In this document: positions 55,613 to 64,000 of the stretch, piece by piece | Numbering within the stretch: position 1 is the stretch's first letter | Layout of the letters: each line of letters opens with the position of its first letter | Assembly (NCBI RefSeq): GCF_003668555.1 | Contig: NZ_RCWN01000001.1 | Location: 2,703,501-2,767,500, forward strand | Source: Notoacmeibacter ruber | Lineage (GTDB): Bacteria > Pseudomonadota > Alphaproteobacteria > Rhizobiales > Rhizobiaceae | Reading direction: 5' to 3' | Length of the DNA: 64,000 nucleotides | The notes under the pieces: model-generated | What the model saw: only the letters and a program-made list of their open reading frames with translations | The model's database searches: none | Told to the model about the DNA's origin: nothing | Translations under genes and position numbers: made by a program

Positions 55613-57436
55613 ATGCTATCTTCGGTGTGCGGTTCCATGACGATGCTTCTCTCTCTCGCCCTTCGGCTGCTGCGCGACCGCCGGGGCAATTTCGCCATGA
55701 TGACGGCAGTCCTCGCGGTCCCTGTCCTCTTCTCGGTGGCTGCTGCGATCGACATGACACGTCTGATGAGTGTGAAGGAAACCGTCCGGCATGCCGCCGA
55801 CGCGGCGGCGCTGGCAGCCGCAAGCTCCAATCTCACGACCGAGACGGAACGCCAGCAGCTGGCAGACAAGATATTTCACGCCAATATCGACCTTCAGAAA
55901 GTCGGCCCCCTCATCAAGGCCAACAATCTGGAGGAGACCGGCGGCGGTGGAATCCCGCGACAATATGTCTACACGGTCGATCTTTCGCTGAGTGACAGCG
56001 CCACACTCATACCGATCGACAATTTCTGGAATGCCAATATCGAAGCGGTGGTCCAGGCCGCGGATGAGCAGCTTGATATCGCCCTGGTTCTCGATAATTC
56101 CGGTTCGATGCGCGAATATGACGCCCGCACCACCACGCGGATGAGTGAGCTCATCACCGCCGCCCAATCCTTTATCGACGTCTTTGCTTCCGACGGCAGC
56201 ACTCAGATCGCGGTCATCCCCTTCGATTCACAGGTGAAGGTCGACCTGCCCGCGATCAGCGCCTTTGCCGGCGTTCAGCAAAATCCTTATGCCGAGGTCG
56301 ATTGCTCGGATCCGGATATCGCGCCGGCGGATGTCGAGCTATGCACCGCCAATCAGACCACGACGACGGATACCACCACAGTCGTCACTGATGCCAAGCC
56401 GTTCTCGATGAATTGCGGACTGCTTGTCGGCGCCACGGATCTGGAACAGAGCTGGTGCGAAATGGGCCGGCCGGGGTTCAACCTGCCAGCTTCCAGCACC
56501 GGCGCCTATGTTACGGGCGTCAAGCGCGGTCGTTTCTGCTTCATTTTCTGCATCGTCGGTTACGGCGTCGAGGCTAGCCAGTATACGGCCACTGTCGTGG
56601 ACGGCCGTTACAAGATCGCGCGGCGCAGCGAAGAATGCGCGACCTATTTTCGCTATGAAGTCGGCGACGCGAGCCCGTGCGCTTTGCATGATGATACGTT
56701 CGGCATAATCTTCAACCAGCCTGCCCCGGAACCGACCACGGAAACCATCACGAATACCACCACCGCCTATTCCATCACGCCCGGCACGGCGAAGGCGGAA
56801 GGCGAGATTGCCCCGAATGCAAGCCTTCTTTCGCAGGATATGGACGCCTATGAGGGCTGCGTAATTGACCGGCGTACCGACTATGATGTCACCGGTTTCG
56901 TGGTTCCTCAACCGGATTCAGAAAGCGAATATCCGAAAGCCAATTGCGCGACGAATACCTTGGCGACGGTGACCGGACTAGGCACCGATTTCGCTTCGCT
57001 GAAGAACGCGGTCGGCGCTATGCAGCCTTCCCACAATACCAATATCACCATCGGAGTCGCCTGGGGGATGGAGGCCCTGTCCGCCGCGCCGCCCCTGACA
57101 GGTGTTCGGCCGAATAGCCGCAAGGTCATGGTCATCATGACCGATGGCGAGAACACCCAAAACCGCTGGATCGACGCCCGCTATGTCTCGAACGGCAGGA
57201 CCCTGATCGACCAGTCGAAAAGCGCAGAGATCGACGAGAAGACGCTTGCGGCCTGCGCGATCGCCAAGGGTCAGGGGATCGAGATCTATACGCTGAACCT
57301 GCTCGATGCGGATTCCGCCATGCTGGCGAGCTGTTCGAACGGCGAAGATTACAGCTACACCGCCGATCGGGGCGAATTGATCAAGACATTCGAAGCGATC
57401 GGCCGGAAGATCAAGCGCATTCACCTGACCGGTTGA
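55613..57436 (+). CDS. TadG-like von Willebrand A protein (tandem copy 1)
   Basis: A 607-residue protein with a short basic N-terminus (LLRDRRGNFAMM), one membrane segment (about 28-47) and the TadE/TadG-type stretch RHAADAAALAAASS. A von Willebrand A domain starts with the metal-ion site DNSGSM at Asp161, but its partner TDGENTQ comes only near residue 510: some 250 residues rich in Cys, Thr and Tyr are inserted. The C-terminus completes the domain. Such proteins are found with tight-adherence pili, but no other tad gene is near. A second copy follows 103 bases on. The start is uncertain; ATG at 55637 is possible. Confidence 0.82.
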   Translation: MLSSVCGSMTMLLSLALRLLRDRRGNFAMMTAVLAVPVLFSVAAAIDMTRLMSVKETVRHAADAAALAAASSNLTTETERQQLADKIFHANIDLQKVGPLIKANNLEETGGGGIPRQYVYTVDLSLSDSATLIPIDNFWNANIEAVVQAADEQLDIALVLDNSGSMREYDARTTTRMSELITAAQSFIDVFASDGSTQIAVIPFDSQVKVDLPAISAFAGVQQNPYAEVDCSDPDIAPADVELCTANQTTTTDTTTVVTDAKPFSMNCGLLVGATDLEQSWCEMGRPGFNLPASSTGAYVTGVKRGRFCFIFCIVGYGVEASQYTATVVDGRYKIARRSEECATYFRYEVGDASPCALHDDTFGIIFNQPAPEPTTETITNTTTAYSITPGTAKAEGEIAPNASLLSQDMDAYEGCVIDRRTDYDVTGFVVPQPDSESEYPKANCATNTLATVTGLGTDFASLKNAVGAMQPSHNTNITIGVAWGMEALSAAPPLTGVRPNSRKVMVIMTDGENTQNRWIDARYVSNGRTLIDQSKSAEIDEKTLAACAIAKGQGIEIYTLNLLDADSAMLASCSNGEDYSYTADRGELIKTFEAIGRKIKRIHLTG

Positions 57437-57539
57437 TTCTAGCCCGTTGCCGCCCGACTGCATTTTAACGATCAGTTTGAGAAGGAATTTACCTTTTCGT
57501 TCAACGCGATCTTAGTCTGCCGCAGGGTAGGTTTCCATC

Positions 57540-59414
57540 ATGAAACGATGGACAATCATCATGCGGCACGACCTTTTCTCTGCTTTCCGCTCTTTCCTCG
57601 GCGATCGCCGAGCCAATTTCGGCATCATGACGGCACTGCTCGTAGTGCCGCTTCTGATCGCGGTCACCATTCCAATCGACACGGTGCGCGCACTGAGCGT
57701 GCGGACCGTCGTACGCCAGGCATCGGATGCGGCTGCCCTTGCTGCCGCGACCTCCAACCTCCCATCCAAGGTGGCGCGAAAAGACCTGGCCGACGCTGTG
57801 TTCCAGTCCAATCTGAGTGCCGCGCAACTCGACCTAAATATCTCCTCGGCGCAACTGAAGGAGAGCAGCAGCGCAGGCGGCTCGGAGCCGGACACCTTCA
57901 CTTATGAAGTCGTTGCTACTGTTGGCGACGGGGCGACGATCCTGCCGATCGGCACGCTTTTCGAAGCCAACATCGCGTCAGTCGTCAAAACGGGCAATCA
58001 GAAGATCGATATCGCTCTCGTTCTCGATAATTCTGGCTCAATGCGCGAAAGAGACGGCACATCGAGCACGCGCATGGCCGAACTGCAGACGGCAGCCAAC
58101 GCTTTCGTCGACCAGTTCAGCGGCAATAACCAGGTCAAGATGGCCGTTGTGCCATTCGATTCGCAGGTCAGGGTCAACACCACGGTTGGCATCGGCGACG
58201 TCATCAATCCCTATGAAGAGGTCAACTGCGAAGAAGATTTCGAGTCGGGCACTCCAGAACTGGAAATGTGCTTGGAGAACCAGACGACGACGACCTACAC
58301 CGAAGAGATCACCACAACACCTGAATTTGAAATGGATTGCAGCTTGCTTACCGGCGCCACGTCCTATGAGACACAATGGTGCAATAGCGGCAAGCTGGGC
58401 TTCAACCTGCCGGAAGAAGAGCAGGGGCGTTGGGTCGTAGGTTCCGAGCGTGGGACGGAATGCGTGGAGTGGGGTTGGTACTGGTTCACCAGATACTGCA
58501 AGCGCGAACGCTACACCGACACGTACGAACTCGATTCTCGCGTTTATGTGGCTGAGAAGAAAAGTAATGGCCGCTACCAGATCGCTCGCTATAGCGGGAC
58601 TTGCCAAGCCAATCGGAGCTACAATCAGGGCGATTGGACGCCCTGCGGTACCGTCCACAGTTACGAGCGTATCATTTTCGATCAGCCAGAACCCGCACCC
58701 GTCACCCAGACCGTCACCCGGACTGTCACCGCATTTTCGAACGGCCCACGCCAGGACAAGGACGAGTCCGATCCGACCCGTACCCCGGACGCGGATCTGA
58801 TTTACACCGGCACCGAAACCTATGATGGCTGCTACACCGATCGCGCACAGCCCTATGATATCACAGGCTACACGATGCCGAACCCGAACACTGAGACGAA
58901 GCTGCGTCGGGCCCAATGTGCCAATGACAGCCTGAGTTATACAGCGGGGCTCACCAACCAGCACCATACCGTCAAATCGACGATTGATGGTATGACGCCG
59001 GCAGGCTGGACCAACATCACGATCGGCATGGCCTGGGGTATGGAGGCTCTGTCTCAAACGCCGCCGCTGACCGGTGCACGCAGCAGCAATACGACCCGCA
59101 AGATCATCGTCCTGATGACAGACGGCGAAAACACCCAGAACTATTGGAAGAACGTCAATGTAAGAATGGGCAACAGATGGGTGGTCAGTCAAACCGTACT
59201 GAACTCGATCAACGCACGGACGCTGGCCGCCTGTCAGACGGCCAAAGACCAGGGAGTCGAAATCTATACCGTCAATCTTGTTGACGCTGACTCTTCGCTC
59301 TTGTCTCAATGCGCGACTGACCCCGCCAACGCGCTGACTGCCATTCGCGGCGGGCTCGAAGACGCCTTCAAGGATGTCGCGAACCAGATCAAACGCACCT
59401 ATCTAGCAGGCTGA
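57540..59414 (+). CDS. TadG-like von Willebrand A protein (tandem copy 2)
   Basis: A 624-residue paralogue of the preceding protein with the same order: DRRANFGIMTALLVVPLLIAV membrane segment (in part), RQASDAAALAAATSN, DNSGSM metal site, a long inserted Cys-rich segment, then MTDGENTQNYW and a conserved end (IKRTYLAG against IKRIHLTG). The insert is the most divergent part and here contains several Trp and Tyr residues. Both start just after ATG-ATG pairs; ATG at 57540 is used, and one at 57561 is possible. The two probably arose by duplication and may assemble together at the cell surface. A strong terminator follows. Confidence 0.82.
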   Translation: MKRWTIIMRHDLFSAFRSFLGDRRANFGIMTALLVVPLLIAVTIPIDTVRALSVRTVVRQASDAAALAAATSNLPSKVARKDLADAVFQSNLSAAQLDLNISSAQLKESSSAGGSEPDTFTYEVVATVGDGATILPIGTLFEANIASVVKTGNQKIDIALVLDNSGSMRERDGTSSTRMAELQTAANAFVDQFSGNNQVKMAVVPFDSQVRVNTTVGIGDVINPYEEVNCEEDFESGTPELEMCLENQTTTTYTEEITTTPEFEMDCSLLTGATSYETQWCNSGKLGFNLPEEEQGRWVVGSERGTECVEWGWYWFTRYCKRERYTDTYELDSRVYVAEKKSNGRYQIARYSGTCQANRSYNQGDWTPCGTVHSYERIIFDQPEPAPVTQTVTRTVTAFSNGPRQDKDESDPTRTPDADLIYTGTETYDGCYTDRAQPYDITGYTMPNPNTETKLRRAQCANDSLSYTAGLTNQHHTVKSTIDGMTPAGWTNITIGMAWGMEALSQTPPLTGARSSNTTRKIIVLMTDGENTQNYWKNVNVRMGNRWVVSQTVLNSINARTLAACQTAKDQGVEIYTVNLVDADSSLLSQCATDPANALTAIRGGLEDAFKDVANQIKRTYLAG

Positions 59415-59435
59415 TGCGCCAGCAGAAGCAAAAAC

Positions 59436-59461
59436 AGGCGCCGAAGGGCGCCTGTTTTTTA
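59436..59461 (+). terminator. Terminator after the TadG-like pair
   Basis: CAGGCGCC (59436-59443) pairs perfectly with GGCGCCTG (59448-59455) around a GAAG tetraloop and is followed by six T residues. Confidence 0.93.
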
Positions 59462-59528
59462 TGGCCTTGAGAAGGCTGACCGAAGAGATCGTGTGTAGCA
59501 AAGTCTCCCGCGCAAGCCTGGCAGACGC

Positions 59529-60182
59529 TTAGCTGAGGCCCGGAATGCCACGAAAGGCTTCTTCGCCCCAGACATCGCGAATGCGGTCGTCACGTCCGCA
59601 CGCAGCGCGATAGTACTTGTAGGCCGCCTTCGCCGTCAGGCCGCCCGGCGAGAGCTTGAAGTCGTCTTTCTGATAGTAATTCTGGTGATAGTCTTCTGCG
59701 GCCGTGAAGTCGGCTGAAGAAACAGGCTGCTCCACGGGCGTGACGATCGTCTGTCCAAGCTGCTGCTCGGCCTGTGCCTTGACCTCCTCCGCTGTCTTCG
59801 CCTGCTCAGCCGAAAGCGGATAGATCGCCGAGCTATATCCATGGCCACGGTCGCAGAACTGCCCGCCATCATCGGTGACGTCGATGCTGTGAAGCAGCGC
59901 ATCGACGAGCTGATCATAGCTGACCTTCTGGGCATCATAGGTAATCTTCACGGCTTCGCGATGCCCGCCCGAACCGTAGGTTTTGTAAGTCGGATTGTCG
60001 GTCGTACCGCCAATATAGCCTGAAATGGTTTCCTGCACGCCGGGAACCTTGTCGAAATCGCTTTCGACGCACCAGAAGCAGCCGCCGGCAAAGATCGCCG
60101 TTTCCGCGAGCGCGGACGTGGCAAAGCCGGCGCCGGGAAGCGCGATGGCGAGCACAAGAGCCAATTTGAATGGTCGGGCCAT
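59529..60182 (-). CDS. msrA: Peptide methionine sulfoxide reductase MsrA, exported form
   Basis: A 217-residue MsrA that reduces methionine-S-sulfoxide in proteins. The catalytic Cys35 is in GGCFWCVE. GYIGGTTDNPTY, GHREAV and the C-terminal ACGRDDR, with a possible resolving Cys, follow. Unlike the cytoplasmic enzyme it begins with a signal peptide (residues 1-26, ending SALA), so it likely repairs periplasmic proteins. GGAG lies before the ATG at 60182. It is convergent with the TadG-like pair. Confidence 0.93.
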   Translation of the reverse strand: MARPFKLALVLAIALPGAGFATSALAETAIFAGGCFWCVESDFDKVPGVQETISGYIGGTTDNPTYKTYGSGGHREAVKITYDAQKVSYDQLVDALLHSIDVTDDGGQFCDRGHGYSSAIYPLSAEQAKTAEEVKAQAEQQLGQTIVTPVEQPVSSADFTAAEDYHQNYYQKDDFKLSPGGLTAKAAYKYYRAACGRDDRIRDVWGEEAFRGIPGLS

Positions 60183-60277
60183 GGGTAACTCCAGTCGTTT
60201 TCGCCACACGATCAAGTCCGCACGGCCGAGGATGGATCTACCCTCTTAACGGACCGGACAAACGCATTGTTTCACCC

Positions 60278-61441
60278 TCACCCATCGACATGGCGATGGA
60301 GCCACGCCTCGTCATTCTTCTCGATCTCTTCGATCTCGACCTGAACCTGTCGGTTCTCGCCCTCGTCGATCCAACCTTGACGGGTACAGATCTCCGACGC
60401 GGCAGAAAGATCGTCGGTCACCGCCACGGGAATTCCCGCCGCCTCGGCCACTTTCTTCAATCTTTCGATATGCTGGTCGTTCACATGCGCCACGTCGCGG
60501 ATAAACACCGCCATGACGCGTCCTTCATGTTTCTCGATGACATCGGCGTAGATATCCGCATCCCTCTGGCCGGAATCGCCGATCAGGATGAAATTCAGAT
60601 CCGGCCAGGTCGTCATCACCCGCTCGATCATCTTGCCCTTGTGCCCCGAATGACCGCCGGTGAACCATTTGGTTTCGTCCAGTCCGAAATCCTTCAGAAG
60701 CATCGGCCCGAGCGGAATGTTATTGAGGGCCATGAAGCGTTCGAAAAGGTCCGCCAGGTTCCAAGGACTGGACGAAACGTAGACCACAGGGTTGGTTTCC
60801 GGCCCGGCCGATCCTTCGGCAAGTGCGGTGTAGAGAGCCGATGTGCCGGGCAGCACCTGCCGGCCCGCTGCGGAATGCGACACCACGGTTCGCCAGTGCT
60901 TCAGGAAATTGAACGCGCCGGTCTTCACGATGGTATCGTCAATATCGGAGATGATGCCGAACTGCGCCTCCGGACGGGGCGTGCGTATGCGGCAGCGCGC
61001 TTCTAGGGGCGGCGCCTCGGCATCCCCGGCATTGACAAGCGAAACATCGACATTCTGCCAGGGACCGATTTCATCGAAATCCTCGCCGGGCGCGATCGTG
61101 ACGTCGAAATAGCCTTCATCGTCGGTGACCATCTCGCCACTCTGGCTACCGAGCGTCCACGCAATGCGTGCGCCCGGAATTTCCCGGCTCGAATAGCGTT
61201 TATAGGTGTAGCGCAGATTGGTGAGCAGTGAGTGGCTGTTAAGATGTTCGATCTCGCCGCGATTTTCGATCACCCGCCCCCGAAACCAGAGCCGTTCGGA
61301 TGTTCCAAAGCCGATATAAGGCTGGATGATCGCCGGCTTGACGAGGCCTAGGCGGCGTCTCAGCGAACGGCGATGCTTATCGAGATGGCCTTCCGCATAA
61401 TGAATTTTTCGCCGCAGCCAGGCCGACCAGTTCGATCCCAT
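60278..61441 (-). CDS. DUF2183/APP1-type phosphatidate phosphatase domain protein
   Basis: A 387-residue protein. The N-terminal third is a beta-rich region (RLWFRGRVIENRGE, ITIAPGEDFDEIG-like). The catalytic domain has the HAD-like DIDDTIVKTG, in which the two Asp are the expected nucleophile and acid, with YVSSSPWNLADLFERF and NFILIGDSGQRDADIY downstream. In yeast App1 this domain is a Mg-dependent phosphatidate phosphatase; bacterial members are unstudied as far as I know. There is no signal peptide. Monocistronic, divergent from osmC. Confidence 0.85.
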   Translation of the reverse strand: MGSNWSAWLRRKIHYAEGHLDKHRRSLRRRLGLVKPAIIQPYIGFGTSERLWFRGRVIENRGEIEHLNSHSLLTNLRYTYKRYSSREIPGARIAWTLGSQSGEMVTDDEGYFDVTIAPGEDFDEIGPWQNVDVSLVNAGDAEAPPLEARCRIRTPRPEAQFGIISDIDDTIVKTGAFNFLKHWRTVVSHSAAGRQVLPGTSALYTALAEGSAGPETNPVVYVSSSPWNLADLFERFMALNNIPLGPMLLKDFGLDETKWFTGGHSGHKGKMIERVMTTWPDLNFILIGDSGQRDADIYADVIEKHEGRVMAVFIRDVAHVNDQHIERLKKVAEAAGIPVAVTDDLSAASEICTRQGWIDEGENRQVQVEIEEIEKNDEAWLHRHVDG

Positions 61442-61618
61442 GAGCCATCCAATCGTTCATCACTCTGCGCTCCAACATATGGGAAGAGCCGTCTGCGGCA
61501 AGAAATCGTCTCGAGACACCGCTTGCGGGCTGCGATGCAACTTGAAGGCATGGCCGCTCGTTGATCAGCGGAAGGCCGGTTACGGCTGATTTATTTCACA
61601 CTTTCAGAGGTTCCAGAC

Positions 61619-62053
61619 ATGAAACGTCATGCAACAGCAATTTGGCAGGGTGCACTTTCCGATGGCAGCGGCACACTCGACACGCAGTCGGGCGCGCTTT
61701 CCAGCCATGGCTATTCCTTCAAATCCCGTTTCGAGGATGAAAACGGCAAGTCGGGCACCAACCCTGAGGAATTGCTGGCTGCCGCTCACGCCGGCTGCTT
61801 TGCGATGCAGCTCTCCCACATGCTGGCGGAAAACGGCACGCCCGCCGACAAGCTGCAGGCCGAAAGCGTGGTGACTGTCGAACAGGAAGGTGAAGGTTTC
61901 GCGGTGAAATCGTCGAAGATCATCCTCGAAGGCCAGGTTCCCGGCATCGAAGACGACAAGTTCCAGGCGCTCGCCACGAAGGCGAAAGAGAGCTGCCCGC
62001 TCTCCAAGGCGCTCTCTTCGATCGAGATCACCCTCGACGCCAAACTCGTCTGA
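61619..62053 (+). CDS. OsmC-family peroxiredoxin
   Basis: A 144-residue OsmC-type hydroperoxide reductase, normal length. The two reactive Cys are Cys60 (AHAGCF) and Cys126 (ESCPLSKAL). The opening RHATAIWQGALSDGSGTLDT and NPEELLAAAHAGC are diagnostic. It detoxifies organic hydroperoxides in the cytoplasm. A strong terminator follows, so it is monocistronic. Confidence 0.95.
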   Translation: MKRHATAIWQGALSDGSGTLDTQSGALSSHGYSFKSRFEDENGKSGTNPEELLAAAHAGCFAMQLSHMLAENGTPADKLQAESVVTVEQEGEGFAVKSSKIILEGQVPGIEDDKFQALATKAKESCPLSKALSSIEITLDAKLV

Positions 62054-62074
62054 ATTTCGCTTTCAGATCGTAAC

Positions 62075-62102
62075 AGCGCCGCTCCCCGAGCGGCGCTTTT
62101 TT
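62075..62102 (+). terminator. Terminator after osmC
   Basis: AGCGCCGCT (62075-62083) pairs with AGCGGCGCT (62089-62097) across a CCCCG loop, followed by T residues to 62102. Confidence 0.92.
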
Positions 62103-62228
62103 ATCCTCTTCAGACGAAACGCTGAACACGGCCCCACGCTAGTCGCGGGCGCCTCGATTGCCCTTTTGCCAGCGATCGTGCAAACCGCATTGCTAAGGAA
62201 TGGCACGCCGGGGGGACTGCCGGATACC

Positions 62229-63212
62229 ATGCTGGACATCATTTCCATTACCGGGCCGGTCTTCATCGTCATCGCGGTCGGATTTCTGGCGGTCAAATCA
62301 AGCCTCATGTCGGCTGAAGAAATCCGCGGGGTCGGCCGGTTCGTTCTTCTCATCGCCCTGCCGGCGCTCATCTTCCATGCCGTGGCAAGCCGACCGATGA
62401 GCGACGTCTTCGAGCCGAGTTACATGGCAGCCTATGCCGCAGGTTCGCTTCTTATGATCGCGGTTTCCTACCTGTTCAGCCGCGTAGTCACGGGTCTCGA
62501 TCAGAGCCGTGCGGCGATCCGTTCCATGGGCATGACCTGCCCCAATAGCGGCTTTATTGGCTACCCGATCATGCTGATCCTGTTTCCGGAAATCGCGGCT
62601 CAGATTCTCGCACTCAATTTCATCGTGGAGAACGTTCTGCTGGTTCCCCTTCTTCTGACGATGGCCGAGCAGGGTCGGAACAACGGAGAGAGCCGTTCGA
62701 TAGGGCAAAGCTTGAAAGCGACGCTAACGAGACTGGCGCGTACGCCCCTGATGATCGCCATCGCGCTTTCGGTGCCTGTCTCGCTGGCCGGACTGCCAAT
62801 GCCGGCCCTCGTCGAGCGCCCTTTGGGCATCCTGGCGGACGTGGCGGTCGGCGCGTCCCTCTTCTACGTCGGCTCAATGCTGGCCATTGTCGGGAAAAAG
62901 GGCATGAGCGCGAAGGCCATACCGACGGCCATCGGCAAGCTGATCGTCCATCCGCTGATCCTGCTCGTTGCCTATGGTGCGATGGTCGCTCTGGGTCTGA
63001 CGAGTGCGGATGAGCCGATGCTCCTCGCCCTTCTTCTCACCGGCGCCCTTCCGGCCTTCACCGTCTTTCCCATACTCGCGAGCAATTACGACTACGGGGC
63101 AGAAGCCGGCTTTGCCCTTATCGTGATGACGGCCGCGTCGTTCTTTACGCTGACGCTTCTTCTGATACTGACGCAGGACGCTTCAGGATCAATGTGGGGC
63201 AATCTGTTCTAA
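62229..63212 (+). CDS. AEC-family transporter
   Basis: A 327-residue auxin-efflux-carrier family permease with ten membrane segments in two halves of five. The crossover segment MTCPNSGFIGYPI in the first half carries the conserved Asn-Gly motif region, and GALPAFTVFPILASNYD closes the second. Bacterial members move dicarboxylates such as malate or malonate, or other anions. The ATG at 62229 is used because the first membrane segment starts four residues later; the frame is open 21 codons further upstream. It is convergent with the TraB-like gene, 15 bases away. Confidence 0.88.
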   Translation: MLDIISITGPVFIVIAVGFLAVKSSLMSAEEIRGVGRFVLLIALPALIFHAVASRPMSDVFEPSYMAAYAAGSLLMIAVSYLFSRVVTGLDQSRAAIRSMGMTCPNSGFIGYPIMLILFPEIAAQILALNFIVENVLLVPLLLTMAEQGRNNGESRSIGQSLKATLTRLARTPLMIAIALSVPVSLAGLPMPALVERPLGILADVAVGASLFYVGSMLAIVGKKGMSAKAIPTAIGKLIVHPLILLVAYGAMVALGLTSADEPMLLALLLTGALPAFTVFPILASNYDYGAEAGFALIVMTAASFFTLTLLLILTQDASGSMWGNLF

Positions 63213-63227
63213 AAAAAGTTGCAGGCT

Positions 63228-64000
63228 TTAATTCGTGGTGTCGAGCGGCACACGAGTGACAGTCCAGCCCGCATCGCGAAGCAACGCGACAACGCCTTCT
63301 CTCCCCGGCAGATGAAGCGCACCGATGGCGATGAACGCATTGCCGTCAGCGAGCAGCGGCTCCGCCGCGTCGGCCATCGTATGATTTCGTCCTGTCAGGA
63401 CGTTCTTCTCGAAAGCGGCAGCCGCCGCCTGTTGCTCCGCACTGAGAGGACCCTGAATGTTTTCGCCGATCGCCTCGAGCGCCGGCATGACCAGCCCCGT
63501 GTCCTCGTTGAGGTAGCGGATGGTGAGTGTCTCGACCATATCCGCCGCATAGTCGTCCATCTCCGCCGCATTGGCGAGACTGTCGAGATGACTTTCCATC
63601 GGCATGTCGGCGAGGGCTCGCATCTGGTCGACCATGGACTCCAGACCCTCGATATCCTTGCCATCCTCTTCGGCACGGTCGGCAAGTGTATTGTCCAGAA
63701 ATTCCAGACCAGCCGCTTTGCGCTTCAACTCGCAGGGCGGCGCCGCGAGCATGCCGACGATCAGCCAGGGCTTCAGCTTGGTGGCCGTCGACGGATCGAT
63801 ATCGCGCTTGGCAAGCGCGGCACGCAACGCCTTTGCCTGCTCTTCATCCAGTTCGTCGAACGCGCTTTTCCCGTCGGTATAGACGAAGAGGCTCGGGTGC
63901 CGGGCCATGGCCAAGCTTGCCGACAGCTTGCTGCGCGCGTCGGCGGTTTCCATCACGAAGACATCGGCCTCATCGAGCGCTGCTCCGACAGGTTTCGGCA
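63228..64000 (-). CDS. TraB/GumN-family protein, C-terminal part (gene continues beyond window)
   Basis: The minus-strand frame is open to the window edge, so at least 256 residues are present and the N-terminus is missing. ADVFVMETAD near the edge and the terminal GNAFIAIGALHLPGREGVVALLRDAGWTV (in part) are the TraB/GumN motifs; the first Glu and the GAxHLPG loop are thought to form a metalloprotease-like active site. Family members are usually exported lipoproteins in bacteria, but no signal can be seen here. An ATG at 63953 is internal, since homology continues upstream of it. Confidence 0.85.
   Translation of the reverse strand, partial: PKPVGAALDEADVFVMETADARSKLSASLAMARHPSLFVYTDGKSAFDELDEEQAKALRAALAKRDIDPSTATKLKPWLIVGMLAAPPCELKRKAAGLEFLDNTLADRAEEDGKDIEGLESMVDQMRALADMPMESHLDSLANAAEMDDYAADMVETLTIRYLNEDTGLVMPALEAIGENIQGPLSAEQQAAAAAFEKNVLTGRNHTMADAAEPLLADGNAFIAIGALHLPGREGVVALLRDAGWTVTRVPLDTTN

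Overview
This is a GC-rich chromosomal window from an alphaproteobacterium, most likely a Hyphomicrobiales (Rhizobiales) species. The pointers are the aglEFGAK alpha-glucoside operon, the ffh-acetyltransferase-chorismate mutase-rpsP order, a urtABCDE-fmdA block, a glnK-amtB pair, and two chemoreceptors of rhizobial type. An iodate-reductase-like cluster suggests a marine or otherwise iodine-exposed lifestyle, but that is inference. I see no insertion sequence, phage gene or CRISPR array.

Layout. 1-8.7 kb: housekeeping genes (glutamine amidotransferase end, pyrophosphatase, pyridoxal kinase, a decayed DUF429 gene, carbonic anhydrase, lytic transglycosylase, a candidate small RNA before ffh, ffh, chorismate mutase, rpsP). 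8.7-18.2 kb: a phytase-like esterase, a sugar-binding protein/chemoreceptor pair, an alcohol dehydrogenase and a Cache-type chemoreceptor. 18.3-27.8 kb: the most unusual block. A minus-strand run encodes two di-haem peroxidases, a Tat-exported Rieske subunit, a molybdopterin oxidoreductase of the arsenite-oxidase group and a DUF2478 protein, followed on the upstream side by a hybrid histidine kinase and a divergent OmpR-type regulator. Two peroxidases beside the A and B subunits is the arrangement reported for iodate reductase (idrABP1P2), not for arsenite oxidase.

27.8-36 kb: a GH1 beta-glucosidase diverges from the agl operon (binding protein, two permeases, alpha-glucosidase, ATPase). 36-47.2 kb: urea/amide uptake (urtABCDE) with formamidase (fmdA) and FmdB, divergent from a 1125-residue hybrid kinase whose sensor is an NCS1-type permease plus a cysteine cluster, and its LuxR-type partner regulator. 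A perfect 15-bp inverted repeat lies between the two divergent units. 47.2-52.5 kb: tRNA-Ala(CGC), an MFS exporter, yggT/DUF167, and glnK-amtB behind a sigma-54 promoter with an NtrC-type site. 52.5-64 kb: UbiH-type hydroxylase, MscS channel, two tandem TadG-like von Willebrand proteins, exported MsrA, an APP1-type protein, OsmC, an AEC transporter and a TraB/GumN protein that runs off the right edge.

How they fit together: nitrogen acquisition is a clear theme (urt/fmd with its own kinase-regulator pair, and NtrC-controlled glnK-amtB). Carbon acquisition is represented by agl and the sugar-binding protein/chemoreceptor pair. The idr-like block would let periplasmic electrons reduce iodate while the paired peroxidases remove the peroxide formed.
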